Positions 17,639 to 25,038 of a DNA stretch of 28,351 bases are shown in pieces. The position numbers were made by a program, and so were the translations under genes. How positions within the stretch are numbered: the first letter of the stretch is position 1; each line of letters begins with the position of its first letter. The DNA is from Gemmatimonadota bacterium (GTDB taxonomy: Bacteria > ARS69): contig JAGQIB010000340.1 of assembly GCA_020431545.1 (NCBI GenBank), forward strand, positions 1-28,351, written 5' to 3'. The notes under the pieces were generated by a model that searched no databases, had not been told where the DNA came from, and saw only the letters and a program-made list of their open reading frames with translations.

Positions 17639-18039
17639 CGGTTCCTTCTCCTGTTGTGCCTGAAAACCGGTGGGAGGATCCCGCCGACTCGCCGGACGCT
17701 AGCGGATCTCGAGCGACGTTGCCAGGACGATTCCCGCGGGAAGGAGATGACGGGAACTTCCCGAGGCCCCGCCCTTCGCGTCAGCTCGCGACCGGCGACG
17801 GCGATTCGGTCCTGGCCCGGGACGGCTCCCTGGCGCGCTCCGGTTCCGCCTGCGCCGTGCAGCGCGCCGCCTCCGGTCATTTCCACTGTCAATGGACGCA
17901 ACAATCGACGAATCATCACCACTTCCGGACGCAGGGCGCGATTCGAAGGCGCTCGCTCGGTCCGCGCTTGTGATAACCTTCTCGAACCCCCCGGGGTAGC
18001 AACTCTCCCTGATCCAGACAACCAGCTAGGAGCCCCCGC
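17639..18039. other. Divergent intergenic region
   Basis: About 400 bp between the leftward Cys-rich gene and the rightward tagged secreted protein, presumably with both promoters. A TTGACA lies on the - strand (17892-17887) but no -10 follows it at the right distance. On the + strand TGTGATAAC (17969-17977) could be an extended -10, without a good -35. AGGAG at 18027-18031 serves the ATG at 18040. No coding frame is convincing. Confidence 0.4.
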
Positions 18040-18672
18040 ATGAAAGCTACTGCTACCGGACTCTTCGCCTTCGTGCTCGCGGCGGCACCCGCATTCGCGT
18101 GCACGGACACTCAGATCAACGGTGGAAATCTCCAGTTCGGATACGCCCAGACCGGCGGCGGATCGATCGCGGGGTCGTTCGTTTCCGATGGCGACATCGT
18201 GCTGGATCCGGCCAACGAAGGCTCGGCTTCGGCGACGTTCTCGCTCGACGGTCTGGAGTATCTCGTGGTCCTGGGCGCCGTCACCGACGGCTCGAACTTC
18301 ACGGACGTGGGCGCGATCGTCGTGCGTGGTGCGACCGCTCCCGGCGCCGGCACGTACGTGTTCGACGGCGTGAACACCTTCTTCGTGTTCGTCGACGACG
18401 CGGTCGGCTACGCGGCCCCCACCGACATCTGCGGCGTCAACTGGATGCTGGAGCTGGTGGGCGCGGTCGCGGCGGGCAAGTACAGCGCGACCAGCGGCAC
18501 CGTGACGTTCGACGTCGTGACCCCGACGAACGTCGTGGGGACGTTCTCCGGACTGGCGACCGACCCGACGAGCGGCGCCACGCTCCTCATCTCCGACGGT
18601 TCCTTCAACGTCGAGGATGCGACGTCCGTGGACGCTTCGAGCTGGGGCGAGGTCAAGAACGCCTACCGCTAG
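18040..18672 (+). CDS. Secreted protein with C-terminal SWG-K-Y-R tag
   Basis: A 210-residue protein with a clear signal peptide (MKATATGLFAFVLAAAPAFA, cleaved before CTD). The mature part is acidic, Gly/Thr/Val-rich and beta-like (NLQFGYAQTGG, TFSLDGLEYLVVLGAV, ATSGTVTFDVV). No family is recognised. Two mature cysteines, the first at the new N-terminus and the second in DICGVNW, could form a disulfide. AFAC is a poor lipobox, so ordinary cleavage is preferred. The last residues VDASSWGEVKNAYR match the C-termini of the proteins encoded at 20991-21791 and 23017-23814. AGGAG is 8 nt before the ATG, and a strong terminator follows the stop. Function unknown; probably exported and anchored or sorted by its tail. 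Confidence 0.88.
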   Translation: MKATATGLFAFVLAAAPAFACTDTQINGGNLQFGYAQTGGGSIAGSFVSDGDIVLDPANEGSASATFSLDGLEYLVVLGAVTDGSNFTDVGAIVVRGATAPGAGTYVFDGVNTFFVFVDDAVGYAAPTDICGVNWMLELVGAVAAGKYSATSGTVTFDVVTPTNVVGTFSGLATDPTSGATLLISDGSFNVEDATSVDASSWGEVKNAYR

Positions 18673-18680
18673 CGCGCGGA

Positions 18681-18737
18681 GCTGACGAACGACACAGGCG
18701 CCCGGGTCCGCTGGATCCGGGCGCTTCTTTCGTCAGC
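18681..18737. terminator. Nested bidirectional terminator between convergent genes
   Basis: The inner stem is GCGCCCGGGTCC-GCT-GGATCCGGGCGC (18698-18724, 12 bp with one G-U), followed on the + strand by TTCTTT. An outer perfect 9-bp pair, GCTGACGAA (18681-18689) with TTCGTCAGC (18729-18737), encloses it. The right outer arm includes the stop codon of the leftward propeller gene. It serves the + gene well; the - direction lacks a U tract. Confidence 0.85.
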
Positions 18738-20889
18738 GCAGCTTGATGAGACGACGGGTGGACACGGGCGTGCCGCCGATCTCCAGTCGCGCGAAGTAGA
18801 CGCCCGCGGGCACGGATCGACCACGAGAGTCGTCGCCGCTCCAGGTCGTCTCGAGGCGACCCGTCGGCCGGACGCCGGAGAGCAGCTCGCGCACGAGGCG
18901 GCCCTGGACGTCGTGGATCGTGACTCGAATCGACGAAGGGCGTTCGAGAGAGAACGCGAGGCGCGTGATCGCGCGGAACGGACTCGGGGCCACGGTGAGG
19001 GAGGCGACCGCCGCTCCCGCGGGCACCGACGTCGCGGCGGGCAGGTCGCCTCGCGGGACCGACCAGAGCCCGTGACTGCGGGTCCCCGCCACCACCCGAT
19101 CTTCCACGACTCCGAGCGCCCAGACTTCTCCCCCGGCGTAGCCGTCCACGAACCCGGTCCAGTTCACTCCGTCGGTGGTCACGTGCAGTCCGTCCAGAGC
19201 CGTGCCCGCCAGGAGTGCGCCATCCACCGCGAGGAGCTCGTTCACGTAGGCGCCCGGGAGCCCCGCGTTCTCCCACGCGGCCCCGTTCCACCGCCAGACA
19301 CCGCTCGTGACCGCCGTGGCCGCGTAGATCGTGCCGTCGAAGATCTCCAGGTCGTTGACGTACGTGCTCGCGCCCTGGGGAAGACCGTCATTGGCCGCGA
19401 TCCACGTGACGCCACCGTCCGTCGAGTGCACCACCCCGGTCCCGTAGCGTCCGGCGAACAGATCGCCGCCGAGCGAGACGAGCCGTTCCACGTTCGCCAT
19501 CGCGGGCACGACCGTCCAGCTCACGCCCGAATCCGAGGAGCGATAGAGGTCCGTCCACGAGCTCGCGAACACGGTTCCCTCGTGCGCGTGAAGGGACTTC
19601 ATGGTGAGGTTCGTGGGGAGCCCCACACTCGATGGCGCGAATGACTGGCCACCGTCGGTCGATCGAACGACGCCCCGGTCCACCCCGTATGCCGCCGCCA
19701 GAATCGTGTCCCCGAACTCGAGGAAGTCGAGGGCCGTCGTGCTCGCGGCGATTCCGGTTGCCGGCGTCCAGGTGGTCCCGAGATCCGTCGTACGACGGAT
19801 GCCGAGCCCGATCGTCCCGAAGTGATGGAGGCCGGTGAGGAGCACCGGCCCGGACCCGAGAACCGCCCGCGAGCCGGAGATCCCGGCGGCGCCGAGCCAG
19901 CTCGCGGCCCACGTCGCGCCCGCGTCTGCAGAGCGGAACGCACCGTCGACCGTGCCGACCACGATGTCCCCGCCGAGAGTTCCCGCACCGAGCACGCGAT
20001 CCGGGACCGGCAAGGAGCCCGTCCGGCGCTGCCAGGTGGCGCCATCGTCCGTGGACCGGTAGAGGCCCGATTCGCCGGCCGTCGTCAACGTGCCGAGCCA
20101 GAGAGCGCCGGCCGACTCGAAGAACGCGGTCACCTGCGACGCGGAAGGAAGTCCCGACGTGATCGCCGCACTCCACGTGACCCCGCCGTCCTCGGAGTGC
20201 GAGACGGCGACCGCGAAGGGCGTCCGCATCGCGGCGAAGATCGACGCACCGTGTTGCACGAAACGGTCGACGTGTCGCGTGGCGGGGAGCCCGGCGTTCG
20301 ATTCGGCCCAGGTGACACCCGCGTCCGTGGACCGGAGCACCCCGATCGCCTCTCCCCCGGCGAGCACGGTGGTGCCGAGCACGAGCAGGTCCCGGCACCG
20401 GATCGCCGGAGCGCCGTCGATCGGCGCCCAGGTCGCGCCGGTGTCGGTCGAGCGATAGAGAGCCCCGAGCGAGAAGTCGTCGGTTCCCGCGAGCGCGGTC
20501 TGTCCGTCCACCGCGGCGAGCGCGGCCGGCGTCGCGAAGGGCGCGAACCCCGCATCCGCGCGCGCCCAGGTATCGCCGTCGTCCGTGGAGCGATACACAC
20601 CGGCCAGGTACGACCCGAACAGCAGGGCGTTTCCCACGGACAGGAACTCGGTCACGCCTCCGTTCGGAATGCCGACGTTGGACCACGTGTGCCCGTCGTC
20701 CGTGGAGCGGAAGACGTCGCCGGCGTCCGCGTCGTTCGTCCCCAGGAACGCGAGGGAACCGTGGGTACCGAAGGCGGCGGCGGCCGGGGGGTGAGGCCCG
20801 GAGAGCTGGGTCCACGCGGCGTCGGCGGGGCCGACGGACCCGGCGGAAACGGCAAGGGTGAGCGCGATGGACCGACCGAGACGAGACAT
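18733..20889 (-). CDS. Secreted Asp-box (BNR) beta-propeller with FlgD-like C-terminal tag
   Basis: A 718-residue protein. ATG 20889 gives a signal peptide (MSRLGRSIALTLAVSAGSV, cleavage near PADA-AW); an upstream frame extension to 20991 lacks one. About twelve Asp-box turns follow at roughly 50-residue spacing, of the type YRSTDDGDTWAR, YRSTDTGATW, LRSTDAGVTW, VHSTDGGVTW. This is the hallmark of sialidase/sortilin/Ycf48-like propellers, but no sialidase active-site set is evident. The last ~80 residues form an FlgD-like domain (TRLAFSLERP, IHDVQGRLVRELL, AGVYFARLEI, ending RRLIKLR), close to that of the gene ending at 3067. Inference: delivered to the surface by a type IX-like route; ligand unknown. 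It follows the DNRLRE gene by 101 nt in the same direction. Confidence 0.92.
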   Translation of the reverse strand: MSRLGRSIALTLAVSAGSVGPADAAWTQLSGPHPPAAAAFGTHGSLAFLGTNDADAGDVFRSTDDGHTWSNVGIPNGGVTEFLSVGNALLFGSYLAGVYRSTDDGDTWARADAGFAPFATPAALAAVDGQTALAGTDDFSLGALYRSTDTGATWAPIDGAPAIRCRDLLVLGTTVLAGGEAIGVLRSTDAGVTWAESNAGLPATRHVDRFVQHGASIFAAMRTPFAVAVSHSEDGGVTWSAAITSGLPSASQVTAFFESAGALWLGTLTTAGESGLYRSTDDGATWQRRTGSLPVPDRVLGAGTLGGDIVVGTVDGAFRSADAGATWAASWLGAAGISGSRAVLGSGPVLLTGLHHFGTIGLGIRRTTDLGTTWTPATGIAASTTALDFLEFGDTILAAAYGVDRGVVRSTDGGQSFAPSSVGLPTNLTMKSLHAHEGTVFASSWTDLYRSSDSGVSWTVVPAMANVERLVSLGGDLFAGRYGTGVVHSTDGGVTWIAANDGLPQGASTYVNDLEIFDGTIYAATAVTSGVWRWNGAAWENAGLPGAYVNELLAVDGALLAGTALDGLHVTTDGVNWTGFVDGYAGGEVWALGVVEDRVVAGTRSHGLWSVPRGDLPAATSVPAGAAVASLTVAPSPFRAITRLAFSLERPSSIRVTIHDVQGRLVRELLSGVRPTGRLETTWSGDDSRGRSVPAGVYFARLEIGGTPVSTRRLIKLR

Positions 20890-20990
20890 GAGCCACCTTC
20901 CGAGCAGGAGTCGCCTCACGGAGGCCGGGCCACACCGACATGATACGAGGCTCGCCCGGAACTCCCGGAGGCGATGCCCCCCCGGGCGCA

Positions 20991-21791
20991 CTACTGTCGA
21001 TACGTCGCCTTGACGCGGCCCCAGCTCATGCTCTCGACCGAGACGGTCGAGTACACCCGGAGCAACGGGCCGGCCGCCGTCCGCCAGAGCAATCCCGGGT
21101 AGACGTTGAAGTCGAGCTCACGCGACGCGAATCCCACGTCCTTGTACGAGCCATCCGTCGTCACGTCCCGCAGCATCATTCCGTGATTCGGGTACTGGTT
21201 CGTGATCCACCCGTTGACGAGCGTGGTCACGTCCCAGACATAGGCGGTTCCCGGGCCCGTGGCATCGAGCGAGTTGAAGCTGAGCGTCGACTCGATCGCC
21301 GGATCGAATGCGGGCTGGGTCTGGTTGTTGGCGTCGCCACCATCCCCGGCCCCGACCCAGGCGACCCCCGACGCGGGATCGACTCCCTGACAACCGCCCG
21401 GGTGAGGCGGACTCTCGTTCCCGTCCCCCTCTTCCCATGCCTCGGTGACGCGATGCACGTCGATCGCGAAGTCCTGAGCCGACGTGTCGTTCCGGAAGTC
21501 GGAGAGATGCAGTTCCAGCTCCGCCAGACCGATCGGTGCCGAGACCGTGGAGAGGTCGAACTGCAGGAGAATGCGAATCCCGTCGGCCCCGCCGTACGGA
21601 ATCCCGCCTCCTCCCCGACTCCCCGCAACGTTGAGAATCGGGTCGCATCCGTAGTTGTCGTTGCGACGGGCATCGAGCGAGGTGTTGACGTCCGTGTCCG
21701 CAACGGGTGCGAGCTCCACGAGCTGCGCAGATGCTCCGGACGCGAGAAAAGCAGGGAGAAGCGCGAGGCGCAGAATGTGAGCGGCTCTCAT
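20991..21791 (-). CDS. Secreted DNRLRE-type protein with C-terminal SWG-K-Y-R tag
   Basis: A 266-residue exported protein with signal peptide MRAAHILRLALLPAFLASG-ASA. The mature part follows the DNRLRE layout (an adhesive beta-sandwich of about 160-200 residues): PVADTDVNTSLDARRNDNYG, then ILLQFDLS, LAELELHL, VHRVTEAWEEGDG, VWDVTTLVNGWI, HGMMLRD. Such domains occur in cell-surface proteins of archaea and bacteria. Two mature Cys (in YGCDP and GGCQG) may pair. The C-terminus VESMSWGRVKATYRQ repeats the tail of two other secreted proteins here. GAGGAGG lies 6 nt before the ATG. The downstream propeller gene (101 nt away) may be co-transcribed. Confidence 0.88.
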   Translation of the reverse strand: MRAAHILRLALLPAFLASGASAQLVELAPVADTDVNTSLDARRNDNYGCDPILNVAGSRGGGGIPYGGADGIRILLQFDLSTVSAPIGLAELELHLSDFRNDTSAQDFAIDVHRVTEAWEEGDGNESPPHPGGCQGVDPASGVAWVGAGDGGDANNQTQPAFDPAIESTLSFNSLDATGPGTAYVWDVTTLVNGWITNQYPNHGMMLRDVTTDGSYKDVGFASRELDFNVYPGLLWRTAAGPLLRVYSTVSVESMSWGRVKATYRQ

Positions 21792-22097
21792 GTCGACCTC
21801 CTCGATCCGATCCGGTGGCTTCTCCGAGATCTTCTCCCGGGGACAATGCCGAATGCAAGCTCCGGCGCCAGCGCCTCACGAGGCGCGACCTGCCGGACGC
21901 TCCGGCGCGAGAGACACGGCGACCGCATCCCGCGCGTGATCGGACCGCCCGGGACGCATGTCGATTCGGAGTGCCCCCTCCGAGGGTCGCGCGGAGCGAT
22001 CTCCCCCCGCCCGTCAATCCCCCACGACATCGGCCCCCGGACTCGGTACGATCGGCGGGTCTGGTCATCCCGTTCACTCAGCCGTACGGAGGATCTC
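21792..22097. other. Divergent intergenic region
   Basis: About 306 bp between divergent starts. It holds a short hairpin GCGCCT-CACG-AGGCGC (21871-21886), flanked by two copies of GCTCCGGCGC (21859-21868 and 21899-21908), 40 bp apart. Promoters for both neighbours should be here, but I cannot place them. GGAGG at 22089-22093 serves the GTG at 22098. No coding frame is convincing. Confidence 0.4.
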
Positions 22098-22886
22098 GTG
22101 TCTCGTCGCCTGCCATTCCTGGCCCTGGCCGCCCTCGCCGGCCTCACGCTGCACGTCACCCCCGCACTCGCCGCCGACGCCCAGAAGATCATCGAGAAGG
22201 CGATCGACGCGTACGAAGGCCGCCTCGCATCGATCGAGAACGTCACGATCGTCCAGGAGACCATGGGCATGGAGACGACAACCCGCCTCGAAAAGAAGAT
22301 GGTCGACGGGCATCCCGCGCTCGTCGCCGCCAATGGCCCCGAGGGCGCGAATCCCGGGTCGTTCTACACGAACCTCGACAAGTTCGCCCAGCACGCGAAG
22401 CTCCGCGGATCCGAGAAGGTCGACGGGCACGCCTGCCACGTCCTCACGATCGACGACCTCGAGGACGTCTCGTTCGACGCCGAGGGCTCGGAGGACTTCG
22501 AGCCGGGCAGCGGCACGTTCTACGTGGACGAGAAGGACTACGTCCTGCGCCGCATCGAGATGACGGGCACCGCGAAGATGAACGGCAATCCACAGCCCGT
22601 CACCATGGACATGCACCTCCAGGACTACCGCAACGTGAAGGGCTGGCTGCAGCCGTTCAAGACGACCATGAAGCTCGCGGGCGAAGGCGGCCAGGACTCT
22701 CCGGAGATCGCCCAGATGAAGGAGGCGATGGCCCAGATGAAGGAAGAGCTCGCGAAGATGCCGCCCGAGCAGCGCGAGATGATGGAGAAGATGATGGCGA
22801 GCCGGATGCCGGATCTTGGCCAGATGGCGGAGGGCGACGGGCTCACCGTCGCGGTGACGGTGAAGGAAGTCCGCGTCAACGAGTAG
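22098..22886 (+). CDS. Periplasmic LolA-like (outer membrane lipoprotein-sorting-type) protein
   Basis: A 262-residue protein. Start GTG 22098 has GGAGG 4 nt upstream and begins a signal peptide (VSRRLPFLALAALAGLTLHV, cleavage after ALA at 25). The mature part reads as one LolA/LolB-type half-barrel: an opening helix (AQKIIEKAIDAYEGR), strands with TTRLEKKMVDG, HACHVLTIDD, and GTFYVDEKDYVLRRIEM, which is the usual look of these proteins (DxxxxxxxRxE). A Met/Glu/Lys-rich helical insert near 202-245 (EIAQMKEAMAQMKEEL, EMMEKMM) is unusual and may be a lid or coiled coil, or bind metal through Met. LolA-fold proteins carry lipids or lipoproteins across the periplasm; the cargo here is unknown. 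A bidirectional terminator follows. Confidence 0.8.
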   Translation: MSRRLPFLALAALAGLTLHVTPALAADAQKIIEKAIDAYEGRLASIENVTIVQETMGMETTTRLEKKMVDGHPALVAANGPEGANPGSFYTNLDKFAQHAKLRGSEKVDGHACHVLTIDDLEDVSFDAEGSEDFEPGSGTFYVDEKDYVLRRIEMTGTAKMNGNPQPVTMDMHLQDYRNVKGWLQPFKTTMKLAGEGGQDSPEIAQMKEAMAQMKEELAKMPPEQREMMEKMMASRMPDLGQMAEGDGLTVAVTVKEVRVNE

Positions 22887-22952
22887 CGTCACGGTCCGGA
22901 CTCCGCCGGCGCGCGGGCCGGATGCTCTGCGAGACCGGTGCTCTGCGAGAAA

Positions 22953-22977
22953 GGGGCAGCCCCGGCGGGGCTGCCCC
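22953..22977. terminator. Bidirectional terminator between convergent genes
   Basis: GGGGCAGCCCC-GGC-GGGGCTGCCCC is a perfect 11-bp stem with a 3-nt loop. TCGTTCG follows on the + strand and TTTCTCG on the - strand. It lies between the LolA-like gene and the tagged propeller gene. Just before it, TGCTCTGCGAGA is directly repeated (22923-22934 and 22939-22950). Confidence 0.85.
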
Positions 22978-23016
22978 TCGTTCGTGAACCGACGAGAACG
23001 AAATTCCCGAGGGAGC

Positions 23017-23814
23017 CTACTTGTACAGATTCTTGATCTGTCCCCACGACGTGTCGTCGATCGACACCGTACCGCCCTCGACGTATGCAGCCGCCGAGAA
23101 GACCGCGGCGCCCGTGAACGGCGACGTCAACACGCCCGTCTGCATGCCGGAAGCGATGTCGTAGACGTAGAAGAGCCCGGGCTCATCGGTTACGTAGTAG
23201 GCGACGCCGTTGAACGCGGCGAGACCGTCGATGTCCGTCTCCCCGGCCGGATAAGGCGCCCGGAGCGTCGTGCTCATACCGGGCACGTCGATCTCGTACA
23301 ACCCGCGACCGGATCCGCCCGTGGTGGAATCATTGAGGCCGTACAGCACGTCCGACACGCGGTCGACGTCGATCCCGCCGAAGTCGAATGCGCTCGGGTA
23401 CTGGTAGAGCAACGTCGCCTGCAGCGTGTTCACGTCGATCTCGTAGACCGCTTCCGTGGTGATGTTGCGCGTGCCGAGGAGCTTCCCGCCCCGGAAGCCG
23501 AGGCCGACGAAGTTCACCGTGGCGCCGTTGTACGACATCGTGCCGAGATTCGTCGGCGTGAGACCGCTCAGGCTGAACGGCGAGCTGTAGAGCGTGGATC
23601 CGTTGTTCCAGTAGAGCGTGTTCGTGGTCCAGTCGTACGCCATTCCCCAGGCTGTAGCCTCCACTCCGGTCAGGAGCGGGGTCGCCGCACTGGTGTTGAC
23701 GTCGAGGTGGTAGATCGTGGCTCCCGAGATGTCGCTGCCCACCACGAGCTGAGCGGACGCGGAGGAAGCCATGAGGCCCACGATCGCGGTCGACAGTATC
23801 CATCGAAGCTTCAT
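23017..23814 (-). CDS. Secreted propeller-like protein with C-terminal SWG-K-Y-K tag
   Basis: A 265-residue exported protein. The second ATG (23814) is chosen because AAGGAG is 7 nt from it but only 1 nt from the ATG at 23820. It starts the signal peptide MKLRWILSTAIVGLMASSAS-AQ. The mature part has repeated blades with strand pairs such as IYHLDVNTSAATPLL, VYEIDVNTLQATLLYQ, LYEIDVPG and FYVYDIASG. These indicate a beta-propeller of about six blades, of the kind reporting start-to-end values in secreted proteins; no enzyme motif is seen and no cysteine. The C-terminus IDDTSWGQIKNLYK matches the tails of the proteins at 18040-18672 and 20991-21791. Function unknown. Confidence 0.88.
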   Translation of the reverse strand: MKLRWILSTAIVGLMASSASAQLVVGSDISGATIYHLDVNTSAATPLLTGVEATAWGMAYDWTTNTLYWNNGSTLYSSPFSLSGLTPTNLGTMSYNGATVNFVGLGFRGGKLLGTRNITTEAVYEIDVNTLQATLLYQYPSAFDFGGIDVDRVSDVLYGLNDSTTGGSGRGLYEIDVPGMSTTLRAPYPAGETDIDGLAAFNGVAYYVTDEPGLFYVYDIASGMQTGVLTSPFTGAAVFSAAAYVEGGTVSIDDTSWGQIKNLYK

Positions 23815-23820
23815 CGTCAT

Positions 23821-23827
23821 TCTCCTT
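23821..23827 (-). promoter_or_regulatory. Ribosome binding site deciding the start at 23814
   Basis: AAGGAGA on the - strand directly abuts the ATG at 23820 and is 7 nt from the ATG at 23814, so initiation should occur at the second. Confidence 0.75.
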
Positions 23828-23845
23828 GCGTGTCCTTCCGCACGT

Positions 23846-23899
23846 CGCGGCGCCCTCGCCGAGCGCCGCGCCGGAATCCTCCGAGGATTCCTGACGTCA
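23846..23899 (-). promoter_or_regulatory. Two consecutive perfect hairpins and a palindrome upstream of the tagged propeller gene
   Basis: CGCGGCGC (23846-23853) pairs with GCGCCGCG (23863-23870), and GGAATCCT (23873-23880) pairs with AGGATTCC (23884-23891). The palindrome TGACGTCA follows directly (23892-23899). The rest of the 303-bp gap (23815-24117) has no gene, and I see no clear promoter or terminator in it. This could be a structured 5' leader or an operator. Confidence 0.45.
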
Positions 23900-24117
23900 G
23901 GATCCGAAAACGAGAACGCCGCGACGGATTTCTCCGCTCGCGGCGCGAAACTGGCTCTCCGGTCGGCTGGCGGGCCGTGCCATCGAACTCCTCCGGAACC
24001 TGACCGGGTCACCGTACTACCGGCATCCGGACCGTTACAAGGGAGACGTTGGTCGTGCCCGGACGGGCTTCCCGGCCCGGTCCTCGCTGCCCGGGACTCC
24101 GTCGGACATCCGTCCGC

Positions 24118-25038
24118 CTACTCCACGCTTGCGCGCTCGGGGGCGGGCGACGGATGGAGAATCGTCTCGACCTCGGGCAGCAGCCTCCGCAGGATCTGCT
24201 CTCCGTCCGGATCCTCGACCATCGCCACCAGGATGTAGCGGCGCCAGCCGTCTCCCCACACGAGGACGGAGTCCGAGTGCCATTGCCGGTAGGTGCCGGA
24301 CTTGCGGTAGAGACGCGCGCGCGGCGCTTCCTCGTCCAGCGCCGCCACGAACTTGTGATGCAACCCCGGATCGACCAGATCCTTCAGCATCCGTTCCGAC
24401 GCGTCCCGACTCACGAGGCGCCCGGTCGCCAGTAGATAGTAGAAGCGGCAAACCTGCACGACGTTCGCCCCGTGGGACAGGTTCGCCACCGGATCCCCGC
24501 GGCGCTCCCGCGACGAGCCGTACCGCTTGCCGACCCACAGGCCCCCGCCCCGCTTCTCGTCGTAGAGACGCCACCGACGGACCGAGGCTTCCACTCGATC
24601 CAGGCCGACCCGATCGATCAGGCGGGTGGCCGCGGAGTTGCTCGAAACGCGGATCATGTCGTTCAGATCCTTCCGCACGTCCGGGCTCTCCTCGAGGACT
24701 CCCTCCTCGATCGCCTCCTCCGCGGCGAGGAGGATCGCGAGCTTCGCGAGACTCGCCGCGTAGAGGGGAACTCGACCGTTGATGCGGGCGAATCGGATGT
24801 CGTCGAGCTCACCGAGATCCACGACCCCGACCGCCAGCTTCTTCCGACGGACGAGGCGCTTGCGCTGCGGGTCCGACTCGACGACGCGGATCAGCTCCGC
24901 TTCCAGCTGCGGATCCCCCAGGGACTCGAGAGCCGGCCAGGGCTGCTCGATCGGCTCGAGCGGCAGCTGCGGGGCTTCGGCCGCCGCCGGAGTGAACAGC
25001 GCCAGCAAGCAACCGGCGACCGCCAGGAGCGCGTTCAT
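24118..25038 (-). CDS. Exported serine hydrolase of the class A beta-lactamase / transpeptidase fold
   Basis: A 306-residue protein with signal peptide (MNALLAVAGCLLALFTPAAA). Three active-site motifs of the fold are present in order: SLAK (S96, K99), SSN (132-134, the SDN position, in SSNSAATRL) and KSGT (246-249, the KTG position). No ExxxN of the omega loop (Glu166 of class A enzymes) is visible, so efficient beta-lactam hydrolysis is doubtful. A D-Ala-D-Ala carboxypeptidase-like or other peptidoglycan-side role is more likely (inference). VAGC looks like a lipobox, but the n-region is only six uncharged residues, so signal peptidase I is preferred. ATG overlaps the stop of the transporter gene (ATGA), so its translation is coupled to it. 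Confidence 0.88.
   Translation of the reverse strand: MNALLAVAGCLLALFTPAAAEAPQLPLEPIEQPWPALESLGDPQLEAELIRVVESDPQRKRLVRRKKLAVGVVDLGELDDIRFARINGRVPLYAASLAKLAILLAAEEAIEEGVLEESPDVRKDLNDMIRVSSNSAATRLIDRVGLDRVEASVRRWRLYDEKRGGGLWVGKRYGSSRERRGDPVANLSHGANVVQVCRFYYLLATGRLVSRDASERMLKDLVDPGLHHKFVAALDEEAPRARLYRKSGTYRQWHSDSVLVWGDGWRRYILVAMVEDPDGEQILRRLLPEVETILHPSPAPERASVE

Noticed and set aside
17887..17892. Perfect TTGACA (-35) on the - strand upstream of the Cys-rich gene
   Set aside because: No -10-like sequence at 15-19 nt, and it is about 250 nt from the start.
18733..20889. Sialidase annotation for the Asp-box protein
   Set aside because: Asp-box turns alone do not define a sialidase, and the Arg triad and Tyr/Glu active-site pattern was not found.
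20890..20990. Possible terminator between the DNRLRE and Asp-box genes (CGCCCGG ... CCGGGCG)
   Set aside because: 7-bp arms with a loop over 20 nt and no U tract; could be chance in GC-rich DNA.
20940..22097. N-terminal extension of the LolA-like gene's open frame
   Set aside because: It is antisense to the DNRLRE gene, and the real start is shown by GGAGG plus a signal peptide at GTG 22098.
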